64,000 nucleotides of DNA from Dinghuibacter silviterrae (GTDB lineage Bacteria > Bacteroidota > Bacteroidia > Chitinophagales > Chitinophagaceae): assembly GCF_004366355.1 (NCBI RefSeq), contig NZ_SODV01000002.1, positions 970,768 to 1,034,767 of the forward strand, read 5' to 3'. The stretch's first letter is position 1; each line of letters starts with the position of its first letter. The notes under the pieces are model-generated. The model did not search any database. It saw only the letters and a list, made by a program, of their open reading frames with translations, and was not told the origin of the DNA. Of the stretch, positions 43,914 to 51,975 are shown in pieces. The position numbers and the translations under genes are program-made.

Positions 43914-46316
43914 ATGAGAAAACCATGCTTGCTATTGATGGCCGCGCTGTGGGCGGGTACGAGTGTCTATGCACAATCCACCCGTCTGAGTGAACAGGCC
44001 GGAAATGTCGTCCAAACCCACGCCATTCCGGGAGGGTACGCCTTTCAACTGGACAACGGCTACGCGACGATCACCGCTTATTCTCCGACCATTATAAGGG
44101 TCCGGGTAACCAAGGAAACACCCAAAACTGATTTTTCCTACGCTATCGACGACCTTACCCCCCACAGGTCATGGATAAAGGCGGAGAACGATGCGCTCAC
44201 CACCGATTCGCTCACGATAAAAATTACCAAAACCCCCTTCCGGGTTTCTTTCCAGGATAAAAAAGGAAATTTCCTAAGCGGAGACGACCCCGCCCTGGGG
44301 ATCAGTTGGGAAGGACCCCAGGTGACCAGCTATCGCCAGATGGCACCCGGAGAGAAGTTTATCGGTTGGGGGGAGAAGACGGGGCCCCTGGACCGGAGGG
44401 GACAAAGTTTTGTCAACTGGAATACGGACGCCTATGGGTATGCGGAGGACAAGGATCCGATCTATGGGTCTATCCCGTTTTTTATCGGGGTGCACGACAA
44501 GGTCTGCTATGGCATCTTCTTCGACAATACCCGTAAGGTATTTGCCAACTTCGGCGGCGGCGTGGACGACGACCGTTACTACTTCGGCGCGCCGGATGGG
44601 GACATGAACTATTACTTTTTCGGAGCGTCCACCGTCCCCGGGATCATCGCCGACTATACGTCCCTGACGGGCCGGACGCCCATGCCCCCGCTGTGGAGCC
44701 TGGGGTACCAGCAGTGCCGCTGGGGGTATATGACGGAACAGGAGCTCCTGCAAACGGCAAAGACCTTTCGCATCAAACAGATCCCGGCGGATGTGATTTA
44801 CCTGGACATCCAATACATGGATCATTATAAGGTGTTTACGTGGAACCAGGAACGTTTTCCCCATCCGAAAGAGATGATCGATTCCCTCAAAAACATGGGA
44901 TTTGATGTAGTGACCATCATCGACCCGGGGGTAAAGATAGAAACCGGTTATAAGGCGTATGAAGAGGGTACGGCCAAGGGTTTTTTTGCCCGCTATCCCG
45001 GGGGCAAACCCTATATCGGGACCGTCTGGCCGGGGCGTTGCAACTTCCCGGACTTTACGAGGGCGGAGGTACGGGCCTGGTGGGGGGACAACTTCAAGGC
45101 GTCTCATACCGACAACGGTATCCGTGGATTCTGGAACGATATGAACGAACCCGCTGTATTAGGCGGTAAAGAAATCCCGACCGTGGTGGAGTTTGGAACC
45201 GGCAACAACCGGACTACATTAGCTGCCGTGAAAAACGTATTCGGGATGCAAATGGCCCGCGCGACGTTTGAAGGGACCAAAAAGGACATGGGCGGGAACG
45301 AACGGCCCTTCAACCTCACCCGGGCGTCTTACGCAGGGATTCAAAAATATTCCGCCGTCTGGACCGGGGACAACCGACCGGAAGACGAGCACATGTTGTT
45401 GGGGTACCGTCTTTTGAACAGCATGGGATTGAGTGGCGTACCTTTTGTCGGGATGGACATCGCCGGATTTTCGGGGGACGCCAGCCCGGACCTTTTTGTA
45501 CGCTGGATGTCTTTGGGCGTCTATGCACCCTTGTACAGGAACCATACGGCCATCAACAACCGCTACCATGAGCCCTGGGAATACGGGGAGGCCACCACGG
45601 AGATCATGCGTCACGTCATCGGCCAGCGCTACGCCCTCCTTCCATATCTCTACAGCGCCTTTTACCAGGCCCATAAAACGGGTATGCCGGTGAACCGCAT
45701 GCTGCCGATCCATTATACGTACGACAGTGCGGTGTATACAGACAAATACGGGACGGAATTCGAGTTTGGGGATAACCTCCTGGTTTGCCCCGTGGATTCA
45801 AAAACCATGATTGCCGATGTCTACCTCCCCGGGAAAGGCACCACCTGGTACCGGTTTAGTACGGACGAGGCTTATCCGGGCGGGGATAGCCAGTTTGTCG
45901 GCAGCCCCCTGACGGACCTTCCCGTTTTCGTACGCGCGGGCGCCATCATCCCTGAACAGGCGGTGATCCAGGATACCAAGGAAGCCGGGGACGGCATCCT
46001 TTACCTCCACGTATGGCAGGGGGCAACCGGCAGCAGTTTTGACTACTACGAGGACGATGGACATACTTATGACTATGAGCAGGGTAAAAGCTATCGGCGC
46101 CAAATCCGTTATGATCCCGGTGCCAGACGGATTGTACTGGGAAAAGCTGACGCCGGCTATCCTACCCGGTTTTCAAAAGTGCGGGTCGTCCTCCACGGCG
46201 CCACTGGCTGGGATAACGTCCAAATAAACGGGAAAACTACGCGGATTTCACAGGATCAAAAGCTGTATTTTGTTGAATTCAACAACAGCAATGATCCGAT
46301 CACCATTCAGTGGTAA
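43914..46316 (+). CDS. Exported GH31-family alpha-glucosidase
   Basis: 800 residues with a signal peptide (MRKPCLLLMAALWAGTSVYAQ). GH31 architecture: N-terminal beta domain, (beta/alpha)8 barrel with nucleophile D409 in GFWNDMNEPA and acid/base D486 in WTGDNRPEDEH, then C-terminal beta domains including a DUF5110-like end (YYEDDGHTYDYEQG). It hydrolyses alpha-glucosides outside the cytoplasm. ATG 43914 is chosen for the signal peptide; a TTG at 43902 is in frame. The last 26 bp overlap the amidohydrolase gene, suggesting coupled expression. Confidence 0.94.
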   Translation: MRKPCLLLMAALWAGTSVYAQSTRLSEQAGNVVQTHAIPGGYAFQLDNGYATITAYSPTIIRVRVTKETPKTDFSYAIDDLTPHRSWIKAENDALTTDSLTIKITKTPFRVSFQDKKGNFLSGDDPALGISWEGPQVTSYRQMAPGEKFIGWGEKTGPLDRRGQSFVNWNTDAYGYAEDKDPIYGSIPFFIGVHDKVCYGIFFDNTRKVFANFGGGVDDDRYYFGAPDGDMNYYFFGASTVPGIIADYTSLTGRTPMPPLWSLGYQQCRWGYMTEQELLQTAKTFRIKQIPADVIYLDIQYMDHYKVFTWNQERFPHPKEMIDSLKNMGFDVVTIIDPGVKIETGYKAYEEGTAKGFFARYPGGKPYIGTVWPGRCNFPDFTRAEVRAWWGDNFKASHTDNGIRGFWNDMNEPAVLGGKEIPTVVEFGTGNNRTTLAAVKNVFGMQMARATFEGTKKDMGGNERPFNLTRASYAGIQKYSAVWTGDNRPEDEHMLLGYRLLNSMGLSGVPFVGMDIAGFSGDASPDLFVRWMSLGVYAPLYRNHTAINNRYHEPWEYGEATTEIMRHVIGQRYALLPYLYSAFYQAHKTGMPVNRMLPIHYTYDSAVYTDKYGTEFEFGDNLLVCPVDSKTMIADVYLPGKGTTWYRFSTDEAYPGGDSQFVGSPLTDLPVFVRAGAIIPEQAVIQDTKEAGDGILYLHVWQGATGSSFDYYEDDGHTYDYEQGKSYRRQIRYDPGARRIVLGKADAGYPTRFSKVRVVLHGATGWDNVQINGKTTRISQDQKLYFVEFNNSNDPITIQW

Positions 46317-47592
46317 AATTCTTATAACGCTTTTGTGTTGGGCGGCGTGCACAAGCCAGGCCCGGGCGCAGGATACCACCGCCCGCCTGTTGCACGCCGC
46401 CTTTCTTTTTGACGGAACCGATATCCATGCCGACGGCTGGGTCCTGGTCCGCGGAAAACGCATCGTCGAGGCGACCCATGGCCGCCGGCCGGCGGGGACG
46501 GAAACCACACCCGTCTGGGAGTTCCCTGGATGCACCCTGTTGCCGGGACTGATCGAAGGCCACTCCCATCTATTCCTTCATCCTTATAACGAGGTCTCCT
46601 GGGACGACCAGGTGACCAAGGAGTCCAGGGCGGAACGCACCGCGCGCGCGGTTACCCATGCCGAAGCCACGCTCATGGCGGGGTTTACCACCGTCCGTGA
46701 CCTCGGGACCGAAGGTTGTATGTACGACGACGTAGGGCTCAAACGGGCCATCCAAAAAGGGGTGATCCCCGGCCCCCGCATGCTCGTCGCGACCAGGGCC
46801 ATCGTCGCCACGGGTAGCTATGGTGTTAAAAGCGAGTCTTCCGACGTGGATCTGCCCAAGGGAGCCGCCGAGGCGGATGGGGTGGAGGGGATCACGCACG
46901 AGGTCCGGGAGCAGGTCAGCCACGGGGCGGATGTCATCAAACTGTATGCAGACTACCGTTGGGGACCGGGAGGCCAAAATCTACCCACCTTTACGGAGGA
47001 CGAACTCAAGGCGGCGGTATCTGCCGCCGTTTTCAGCGGGCGCATGGTCGCCGTCCACTCGTCGACGAAAATTGGAATGATCCTGTCCATCGATGCCGGC
47101 GTAAGCACCATCGAGCACGGACAAGGAGGAGACGATACCGTATTCCGCCTCATGCGCATCAAAGGGGTCGCGCTTTGTCCCACACTCTCCGCGGTGGAAG
47201 CCATCGCCGGCTACCAGGGCTGGCGCAAGGGGATCGACCCCGAACCCCAACGCGTCACCCAGGCCCGCCGTGCCTTCCGGCAGGCTCTCGCCGACGGAGT
47301 GACCATCCTTATGGGGGGTGACGTGGGCGTTTTCCCGCATGGCGACAACGCCCGGGAGATGGAAACGATGGTGGAGTACGGTATGTCACCCCTGGCTGTT
47401 CTCCAGTCGGCGACGTCCGTTAACGCCCGTGTCTTCGGGATCGGGGATTCTTTGGGGAACATCAAACCGGGCTATCTCGCGGACATCATCGTCGTCAGCG
47501 GCGATCCGTCCAAAGACATACATGCGGTAAGACAAATACGGCTGGTCATGAAAGACGGCGTGGTGTATCGCAAAGAGATCAATACCCCTTGA
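46291..47592 (+). CDS. Exported amidohydrolase (imidazolonepropionase-like/peptidase M38 group)
   Basis: 433 residues. A signal peptide (MIRSPFSGKILITLLCWAACTSQARAQ in two parts) is followed by an amidohydrolase barrel. Metal ligands are HSH in LIEGHSHLFLH, a probable bridging Lys in DVIKLYAD, His in MVAVHSSTK and TIEHGQGG, and the final Asp in LMGGDVGVF. Related proteins are Xaa-Pro dipeptidase-like or imidazolonepropionase-like hydrolases. The substrate is unknown. ATG 46291 lies inside the GH31 end (26-bp overlap). The 3' end overlaps the convergent protease gene by 14 bp. Confidence 0.88.
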   Translation: MIRSPFSGKILITLLCWAACTSQARAQDTTARLLHAAFLFDGTDIHADGWVLVRGKRIVEATHGRRPAGTETTPVWEFPGCTLLPGLIEGHSHLFLHPYNEVSWDDQVTKESRAERTARAVTHAEATLMAGFTTVRDLGTEGCMYDDVGLKRAIQKGVIPGPRMLVATRAIVATGSYGVKSESSDVDLPKGAAEADGVEGITHEVREQVSHGADVIKLYADYRWGPGGQNLPTFTEDELKAAVSAAVFSGRMVAVHSSTKIGMILSIDAGVSTIEHGQGGDDTVFRLMRIKGVALCPTLSAVEAIAGYQGWRKGIDPEPQRVTQARRAFRQALADGVTILMGGDVGVFPHGDNAREMETMVEYGMSPLAVLQSATSVNARVFGIGDSLGNIKPGYLADIIVVSGDPSKDIHAVRQIRLVMKDGVVYRKEINTP

Positions 47593-48688
47593 CCATGTAC
47601 ACACAATCCTCGATCTTCTTGATCTGGTCGACCCTGTCGAGGGAGCGGATGGTCGATACCGAAGAGACCCTGATCGTTGGGTAGGTATTGGTCGTGTCTT
47701 TCTTCAGAGAGTCCAGGGCACTATATATGTTCCGGGCATTCAGCGCAAATACAACGCCGTCTGTCTGGGGCTGCTTGGTGCTGAGGATGCCGACCACTTC
47801 GCCTTTCTCGTTAAGCACCGGTCCACCGCTGTTGCCGGGGTTCGCAGACACGGTGATCTGGCAGCTGATGGAATCTCCATTATAACCCGTCTGGGCGCTT
47901 AGGTAGCCCTCGCCGTACACGATTTCGGCATAGTTCCGGGGATAACCTAATGTAAAAATGGGTTCGCCCAGTTCCGCTCCCGTCCGTTTGATCCCGTAGG
48001 GAAGCGGACCGGAGGTCGTCCAGTTGGAGTCTTCTATTTTCAGTATGGCCAGGTCCTGGAGGGGATTGACAAAAATAATCCGGGCCTTGAAGTTGTCGCC
48101 TTTGTGGTTGGCGACGAACACGCTGGAGACGTCCTTTACAACGTGGGCGCTCGTCACCAGGTAACCCCGGCCGTCGATAAGGAAACTGGTCCCCGACACC
48201 TTTAGTTCGGCAGGAGAAGGGGTAATGGTCTTGGTCACCTCGTTGAGCTGCTGACGCAACACCCTTTGAGAGTTTTCTACGGAATTGACCTTATTGGCCA
48301 GTTCCATCAGCCTGGCGTCGTGTTTCGGGGCAATCGCCAGCATCATCCCGCTAATGCACACGGCGGTAATCCCGCCGATACAGGCCGCCACGGCGATGGT
48401 GCGGCGGTAGCGTATCCACATATTGGAGACCCTGGCACCCGCGGTGAGCCGTTCGGGCTTGATCGCGCCCTCTTCCAGCAATTCCGCTTCCACCGTATTA
48501 AGGGTACTCTTGAATTCTTTCAGTTGCCCAAACCTTTCCAGCTCCTGGAGGAAAAAGGAATGCGCCACGACCAACTGATCCACTTCCGGGTTGGTCCGCC
48601 GGAGTTCCTCGAATACAAGACGTTCCTGCTGCGTCATTTCCATGCGCAAATACCTGTCCACCGCGTTCTGTAATAATACTTCGTCCAT
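47579..48688 (-). CDS. Anti-sigma-like membrane protein fused to a trypsin/HtrA-like serine protease
   Basis: 369 residues. The N-terminal cytoplasmic region (about 1-95) has the YLRMEMTQQERLVFEELRR pattern of Bacteroidota anti-sigma/FecR N-termini. One membrane helix (about 98-119) and a short coiled coil (about 125-155) follow, then a trypsin-like domain (about 160-330) with catalytic H182 (VTSAHVV), D212 (LQDLAIL) and S287 (GNSGGPV). No PDZ domain is seen. It starts one base after the ECF sigma gene. I infer that the N-terminus holds the sigma factor and the protease acts in the periplasm. The fusion is unusual. Its 3' end overlaps the amidohydrolase gene. Confidence 0.82.
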   Translation of the reverse strand: MDEVLLQNAVDRYLRMEMTQQERLVFEELRRTNPEVDQLVVAHSFFLQELERFGQLKEFKSTLNTVEAELLEEGAIKPERLTAGARVSNMWIRYRRTIAVAACIGGITAVCISGMMLAIAPKHDARLMELANKVNSVENSQRVLRQQLNEVTKTITPSPAELKVSGTSFLIDGRGYLVTSAHVVKDVSSVFVANHKGDNFKARIIFVNPLQDLAILKIEDSNWTTSGPLPYGIKRTGAELGEPIFTLGYPRNYAEIVYGEGYLSAQTGYNGDSISCQITVSANPGNSGGPVLNEKGEVVGILSTKQPQTDGVVFALNARNIYSALDSLKKDTTNTYPTIRVSSVSTIRSLDRVDQIKKIEDCVYMVKGY

Positions 48689-48689
48689 C

Positions 48690-49256
48690 TCAGTTCCCGC
48701 TTTTAAATTGGGTAAAGAACATTTTCTTCAGTCGGGTAAGGCATTTGTATTTCTGGTTCTTGGCGTTCTCCGCATTGGTATATCCAAAGTGTTCGGAGAT
48801 CTCCTGCATATTTTTCTTTTGCAGATAATACGCTTCCAACAAACTCCTGCAAGGCTCTCCCAGGTGTCCCAACGCCTTTTCCATCATCATAAACGCCTCA
48901 TTCCGTCTTTCGTGGGCCTCCAGGTCCTCTTCCACCTGCACCAGCTCAGGCATCGACTCCACCGGGGTGCCAAAACGCTGTACCTGTTGGAGCCTTTTGA
49001 GCCAGAGCCGCCGGCAAACCGAATACAGGTAGGTCTTTACCTGGGCCGTCAGTTCAAACCGTCCGGATGTTGCTTTTTCATACAACACGATCATCGCCTC
49101 CTGAAAAATATCCCTTGCGTCTTCGCTCGATCCGTTGTTATTGAGTATGAACGCCTGGATCATACCAAAATACTCCCTGTACAGGGTCTCCGTGGCGTTC
49201 TTGTCGTTGCGTGCCAGTCCAGCCAGTAATTGTTCGTCCGTTGATCCGGTTTTCAC
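48690..49256 (-). CDS. ECF-type RNA polymerase sigma factor
   Basis: 188 residues from GTG 49256 (an in-frame TTG at 49265 is the other option). Sigma region 2 (about 22-90: LYREYFGMIQAFILNNNG, DARDIFQEAMIVLYEK, VKTYLYSVCRRLWLKRL) and region 4 (about 130-180: LGEPCRSLLEAYYLQKKNMQEISEHFG in part, AKNQKYKCLTRLKK). It controls an unknown regulon together with the protease-fused membrane protein one base downstream. AATATTTG at 49263-49270 is a near -7 box six bases upstream of the GTG. Divergent from the small lipoprotein gene. Confidence 0.9.
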   Translation of the reverse strand: MKTGSTDEQLLAGLARNDKNATETLYREYFGMIQAFILNNNGSSEDARDIFQEAMIVLYEKATSGRFELTAQVKTYLYSVCRRLWLKRLQQVQRFGTPVESMPELVQVEEDLEAHERRNEAFMMMEKALGHLGEPCRSLLEAYYLQKKNMQEISEHFGYTNAENAKNQKYKCLTRLKKMFFTQFKSGN

Positions 49257-49290
49257 TATAGGCAAATATTAATACGAAATGGGGCGATTT

Positions 49291-49338
49291 GTAACCCAAA
49301 AGACGGTAAAATTATTTTTTTTCTAAAAGGTGGGTTAC
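49291..49338. repeat. 8-bp inverted repeat between ECF sigma and lipoprotein genes
   Basis: GTAACCCA (49291-49298) and TGGGTTAC (49331-49338) are perfect reverse complements, 32 bases apart, inside the divergent promoter region. GTAACC resembles ECF -35 elements of the AAC class, but no matching -10 is certain. It may be the autoregulated promoter or an operator. Confidence 0.4.
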
Positions 49339-49393
49339 CTTTTTTTAATTCAGGTATAAACCCCAAACCATTAGTAAACAATTAAAAAACATC

Positions 49394-49597
49394 ATGATGA
49401 AAAAGGTATTGTTTGCATTCTGCGTTATCGCTTTCGCAACTGCTTGTAACTCCGAAGGTTCTAAGACCGACAGCGGTGATACCGCCAAGGCTGCTACTGC
49501 CGACACCACTGCAAAGATGGACACTTCCGCAAAGAAGATGGACACTTCTGCTGCAAAGATGGACACTTCTGCAAAGAAGGACACTACCAAGAAATAA
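49394..49597 (+). CDS. Small repeat lipoprotein
   Basis: 67 residues. The lipobox AFATAC (Cys 18) indicates lipidation. The mature peptide is only about 50 residues of Lys/Asp/Thr/Ser/Ala with three copies of KMDTSAK (DNA repeat AAGATGGACACTTC at about 49515, 49536 and 49557). It is probably unfolded and surface- or periplasm-exposed, somewhat like Lpp-type or stress-induced small lipoproteins. Start at ATG 49394; ATG 49397 also possible. It is divergent from the ECF sigma factor and may be its target; this is inference from position. Confidence 0.82.
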   Translation: MMKKVLFAFCVIAFATACNSEGSKTDSGDTAKAATADTTAKMDTSAKKMDTSAAKMDTSAKKDTTKK

Positions 49598-49715
49598 TTC
49601 GACCGCTGGAACGCCCGTCCCCGGACGGGTACAGGTTGACATGAGATTGCTTCCGTGTTAAGTTGACCTTTCCAGTGGAACGTCAAACGTTTTTCATATG
49701 GCAAGCAATCGTTAG

Positions 49716-49750
49716 AGGCCGCTCTTTTCTAAGAGTGGCCTAATTTTTTT
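49716..49750 (+). terminator. Intrinsic terminator of the small lipoprotein transcript
   Basis: 11-bp stem AGGCCGCTCTT/AAGAGTGGCCT (one G-T pair) at 49716-49726 and 49731-49741 with a TTCT loop, followed by AA and seven Ts. Confidence 0.88.
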
Positions 49751-49761
49751 CTAAAGATTTC

Positions 49762-49793
49762 TTTGATTGTTTAGACATATTCGCCTAATTTTG
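49762..49793 (+). promoter_or_regulatory. Consensus promoter of the aromatic amino acid operon
   Basis: -33 TTTG (49762-49765), 20-base spacer, -7 TAATTTTG (49786-49793): an exact match to the Bacteroidota primary sigma consensus. Transcription should start near 49800, 10 bases before the leader ORF. Confidence 0.8.
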
Positions 49794-49809
49794 GTCCATC
49801 AGTGAAAAC

Positions 49810-49890
49810 ATGTTGACTACTAAGGCAAATACCGGTTTCTTTTACTTTTTTTACTTCTACTTTACAGGTAGGCCGGGATGCTTTTGTTAA
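49810..49890 (+). CDS. Phe/Tyr-rich leader peptide (attenuator)
   Basis: A 26-codon ORF, ATG 49810 to TAA 49888. The peptide begins MLTTKANTG, then nine consecutive aromatic codons FFYFFYFYF (codons 10-18: six Phe, three Tyr), then TGRPGCFC. It lies about 10 bases after the predicted transcription start and 26 bases before the terminator stem. No sequence-similar protein is expected; it should act in cis by ribosome stalling when charged tRNA-Phe or tRNA-Tyr is scarce. Its codons 21-24 encode the RNA segment that can form the antiterminator. This is too short to be a normal enzyme gene, and the composition is hard to explain otherwise. Confidence 0.85.
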   Translation: MLTTKANTGFFYFFYFYFTGRPGCFC

Positions 49891-49926
49891 AATGTAACCA
49901 CACACAAAACATAAAGAATCCCGGCC
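49871..49926 (+). promoter_or_regulatory. Antiterminator hairpin of the aromatic operon
   Basis: GGCCGGGAT (49871-49879, inside the leader ORF) is identical to part of the terminator 3' arm and pairs over 9 bp with ATCCCGGCC (49918-49926), the terminator 5' arm. The two hairpins exclude each other. A ribosome stalled early in the aromatic run leaves 49871-49879 free; one resting at the stop codon 49888 would cover most of it. Confidence 0.75.
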
Positions 49927-49949
49927 AAACGGCCGGGATTCGTTTTTTT
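49916..49949 (+). terminator. Attenuator terminator before pheA
   Basis: Perfect 11-bp stem GAATCCCGGCC/GGCCGGGATTC (49916-49926 and 49931-49941), AAAC loop, one G, then seven Ts (49943-49949). It ends five bases before the pheA ATG, so it cannot be the terminator of an upstream gene, which already has its own at 49716. Confidence 0.9.
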
Positions 49950-49954
49950 ACGAT

Positions 49955-50815
49955 ATGGCAGAAATTGAACTTTCAGAAGAGGACCTGCAAAAGGGTGTGG
50001 CCATTCAGGGCTACGCCGGCAGCTTTCACCAGGAAGCCGCCAGGCTTTTCTTAGGCGACCGGATCAACGTCATTCCCTGCGCTACCTTCCGGGACGTCGT
50101 CCGGATCGCCTCGGACGCCACGTTGTCGGCGGGAGCGGTGATGGCGATTGAAAACTCGATTGCCGGGAGCATTCTTCCGAATTATAACCTGTTGCAAAAG
50201 AGTGAATTAAGGATCGTGGGGGAGGTGTATCTCCAGATCCGCCAGCACCTGATGGTCAACCCGGGTGTATCTTTGGACGACATAAAAGAGGTGCATTCCC
50301 ATCCGATGGCCCTGCTCCAGTGTATGGATTACCTGGACAAACGCCCCTGGAAGCTTCTTGAAACCGAAGATACAGCGTTAAGTGCCAAGCACATACATCA
50401 ACACCGGTCCAAACATATCGCGGCGATCGCGAGCCAGGCGGCCGCCGAATTATACGGGCTCGACATCATCGCCCCGGACATTCATACGCTGAAAAACAAC
50501 TATACGCGCTTCCTTATCCTGCGGAGGGAAGGGGAGGCGGAGACCATCGCAAAAGTCGACAAGTCCTCCCTGTATTTCGAGACGGACCATAGCCAGGGGA
50601 GCCTGGCCCGGGTCTTGACCCGGATTGCCGAAGGGGGGATCAACCTGAGCAAGCTCCAGTCGTTCCCCATACCCGGTAGCCAGTGGAAGTATTTTTTCCA
50701 TGTGGATATGGAGTTCGATACGGAAGAACAGTTCCAGGACGTGTTGCACGACCTTCGGAAGCTGACCCTGGATTTAAAAGTTTACGGTATTTACAAAAAA
50801 GGAACGACAGCATGA
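49955..50815 (+). CDS. pheA: Prephenate dehydratase
   Basis: 286 residues. The N-terminal PDT domain has VAIQGYAGSFHQEAA, MAIENSIAGSILPNYNLL, and the catalytic NNYTRFLIL. The C-terminal ACT domain (about 200-280, with GSLARVLTRIAEGGINLSKLQS in part) should bind Phe for feedback control. It converts prephenate to phenylpyruvate. No chorismate mutase domain is attached; that activity is fused to DAHP synthase later in the operon. First gene after the attenuator, no Shine-Dalgarno sequence, and 4-bp overlap with the aminotransferase. Confidence 0.95.
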   Translation: MAEIELSEEDLQKGVAIQGYAGSFHQEAARLFLGDRINVIPCATFRDVVRIASDATLSAGAVMAIENSIAGSILPNYNLLQKSELRIVGEVYLQIRQHLMVNPGVSLDDIKEVHSHPMALLQCMDYLDKRPWKLLETEDTALSAKHIHQHRSKHIAAIASQAAAELYGLDIIAPDIHTLKNNYTRFLILRREGEAETIAKVDKSSLYFETDHSQGSLARVLTRIAEGGINLSKLQSFPIPGSQWKYFFHVDMEFDTEEQFQDVLHDLRKLTLDLKVYGIYKKGTTA

Positions 50816-51975
50816 CAGCACAACGGCTGGAGGGCATCGGGGAATACTATTTCTCGACAAAGCTCCGCGAGATCGACGACATGAACCGTCAAGGCAGGCA
50901 GGTGATCAACCTGGGGATCGGCAGCCCTGACCAACCCCCGCACCCGGAGGTGATCAAGACCCTCCAGGAAGCGGCGGCCCGGCCGGATACCCACGGTTAT
51001 CAGAACTATAAAGGTTCTCCCGTCCTGCGCAAGGCCTTCGCGGGCTGGTATAATACCTGGTATGGCGTGGACCTGGACCCGGATACGGAGATCCTACCGC
51101 TGATCGGGTCCAAAGAAGGGATCATGCACATCTGCATGACGTACCTCAACGAGGGAGACGAGGCCCTCATCCCCAACCCGGGGTACCCGACTTATCAAAG
51201 CGCGGTAAAGCTGGCGGGGGGAACACCGGTGCCGTATACCCTAAGCGCCTCAAAAAATTGGGCCCCCGACTGGGAGGCGCTGGAGAAGACCGACCTTAAA
51301 AAGGTTAAACTGATGTGGGTCAACTACCCGCACATGCCTACCGGGCAACGGGCCAATAAGGAACTTTTCGAACGCCTCGTTGACTTCGGGCGGAGGCACA
51401 ACATCCTGATTTGTCACGACAACCCGTATTCTTTTATCCTCAACGATCGGCCAGAAAGCCTGCTGGCAGTAAAAAACGCAAAGGACGTTGTCCTGGAGCT
51501 GAATTCGCTGAGCAAGTCGCAGAATATGGCGGGCTGGCGCATCGGCGCACTCCTCGGTGCCCAACAGCGGATCAACGAAGTCCTGCGGTTCAAAAGCAAT
51601 ATGGACAGCGGCATGTTCCTCCCGGTACAACTGGCGGCGGCAAAGGCGCTGGAACTCGGGAAGGATTGGTATGACTCCGTCAACGCGGTTTACCAAAAGC
51701 GTCGGGAAAAAGTCTTCCAGTTGCTGGATGTATTGAATTGCACCTACGACAAGGACCAGGTCGGCCTTTTTGTCTGGGCGTCTATTCCTGAGGGTTATAA
51801 AGACGGATACGCCGTGAGCGACGCCGTCCTGTATGGGTCGAATGTATTTATCACGCCGGGCGGCATCTTTGGTTCGGAGGGGAACGGGTATATCCGCGTC
51901 AGCCTTTGCGCCACGGAAGAGAAACTGGAACAGTCCATGGAACGTATAAAAGCAACAGTATGGTCGTCGCGATAG
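50812..51975 (+). CDS. PLP-dependent class I/II aminotransferase (probably aromatic)
   Basis: 387 residues. Start ATG 50812 overlaps the pheA stop (ATGA). Fold type I motifs: INLGIGSPDQPPHPEVI, LIGSKEGIMHI, NYPHMPTGQ, and the PLP lysine in NSLSKSQNMAGWRIG. It resembles LL-diaminopimelate/aspartate-type aminotransferases. Position between pheA and tyrA suggests it makes Phe and Tyr from phenylpyruvate and 4-hydroxyphenylpyruvate. It ends 16 bp inside tyrA. Confidence 0.92.
   Translation: MTAQRLEGIGEYYFSTKLREIDDMNRQGRQVINLGIGSPDQPPHPEVIKTLQEAAARPDTHGYQNYKGSPVLRKAFAGWYNTWYGVDLDPDTEILPLIGSKEGIMHICMTYLNEGDEALIPNPGYPTYQSAVKLAGGTPVPYTLSASKNWAPDWEALEKTDLKKVKLMWVNYPHMPTGQRANKELFERLVDFGRRHNILICHDNPYSFILNDRPESLLAVKNAKDVVLELNSLSKSQNMAGWRIGALLGAQQRINEVLRFKSNMDSGMFLPVQLAAAKALELGKDWYDSVNAVYQKRREKVFQLLDVLNCTYDKDQVGLFVWASIPEGYKDGYAVSDAVLYGSNVFITPGGIFGSEGNGYIRVSLCATEEKLEQSMERIKATVWSSR

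Larger units (their letters stand above)
49598..49809. other. Structured non-coding stretch between lipoprotein and pheA leader
   Basis: Holds a CCCGTCC/GGACGGG hairpin (about 49618-49633), GATTGCTT...AAGCAATC and TTGAC..GGAACGTCAA complementary segments, the terminator at 49716-49750, and the pheA promoter at 49762-49793. No protein-like open frame is seen. Confidence 0.6.

Noticed and set aside
49916-49949. Stem-loop before pheA as the ordinary terminator of the upstream lipoprotein gene
   Set aside because: The lipoprotein already has its own terminator at 49716-49750, and a consensus promoter and leader ORF lie between the two.
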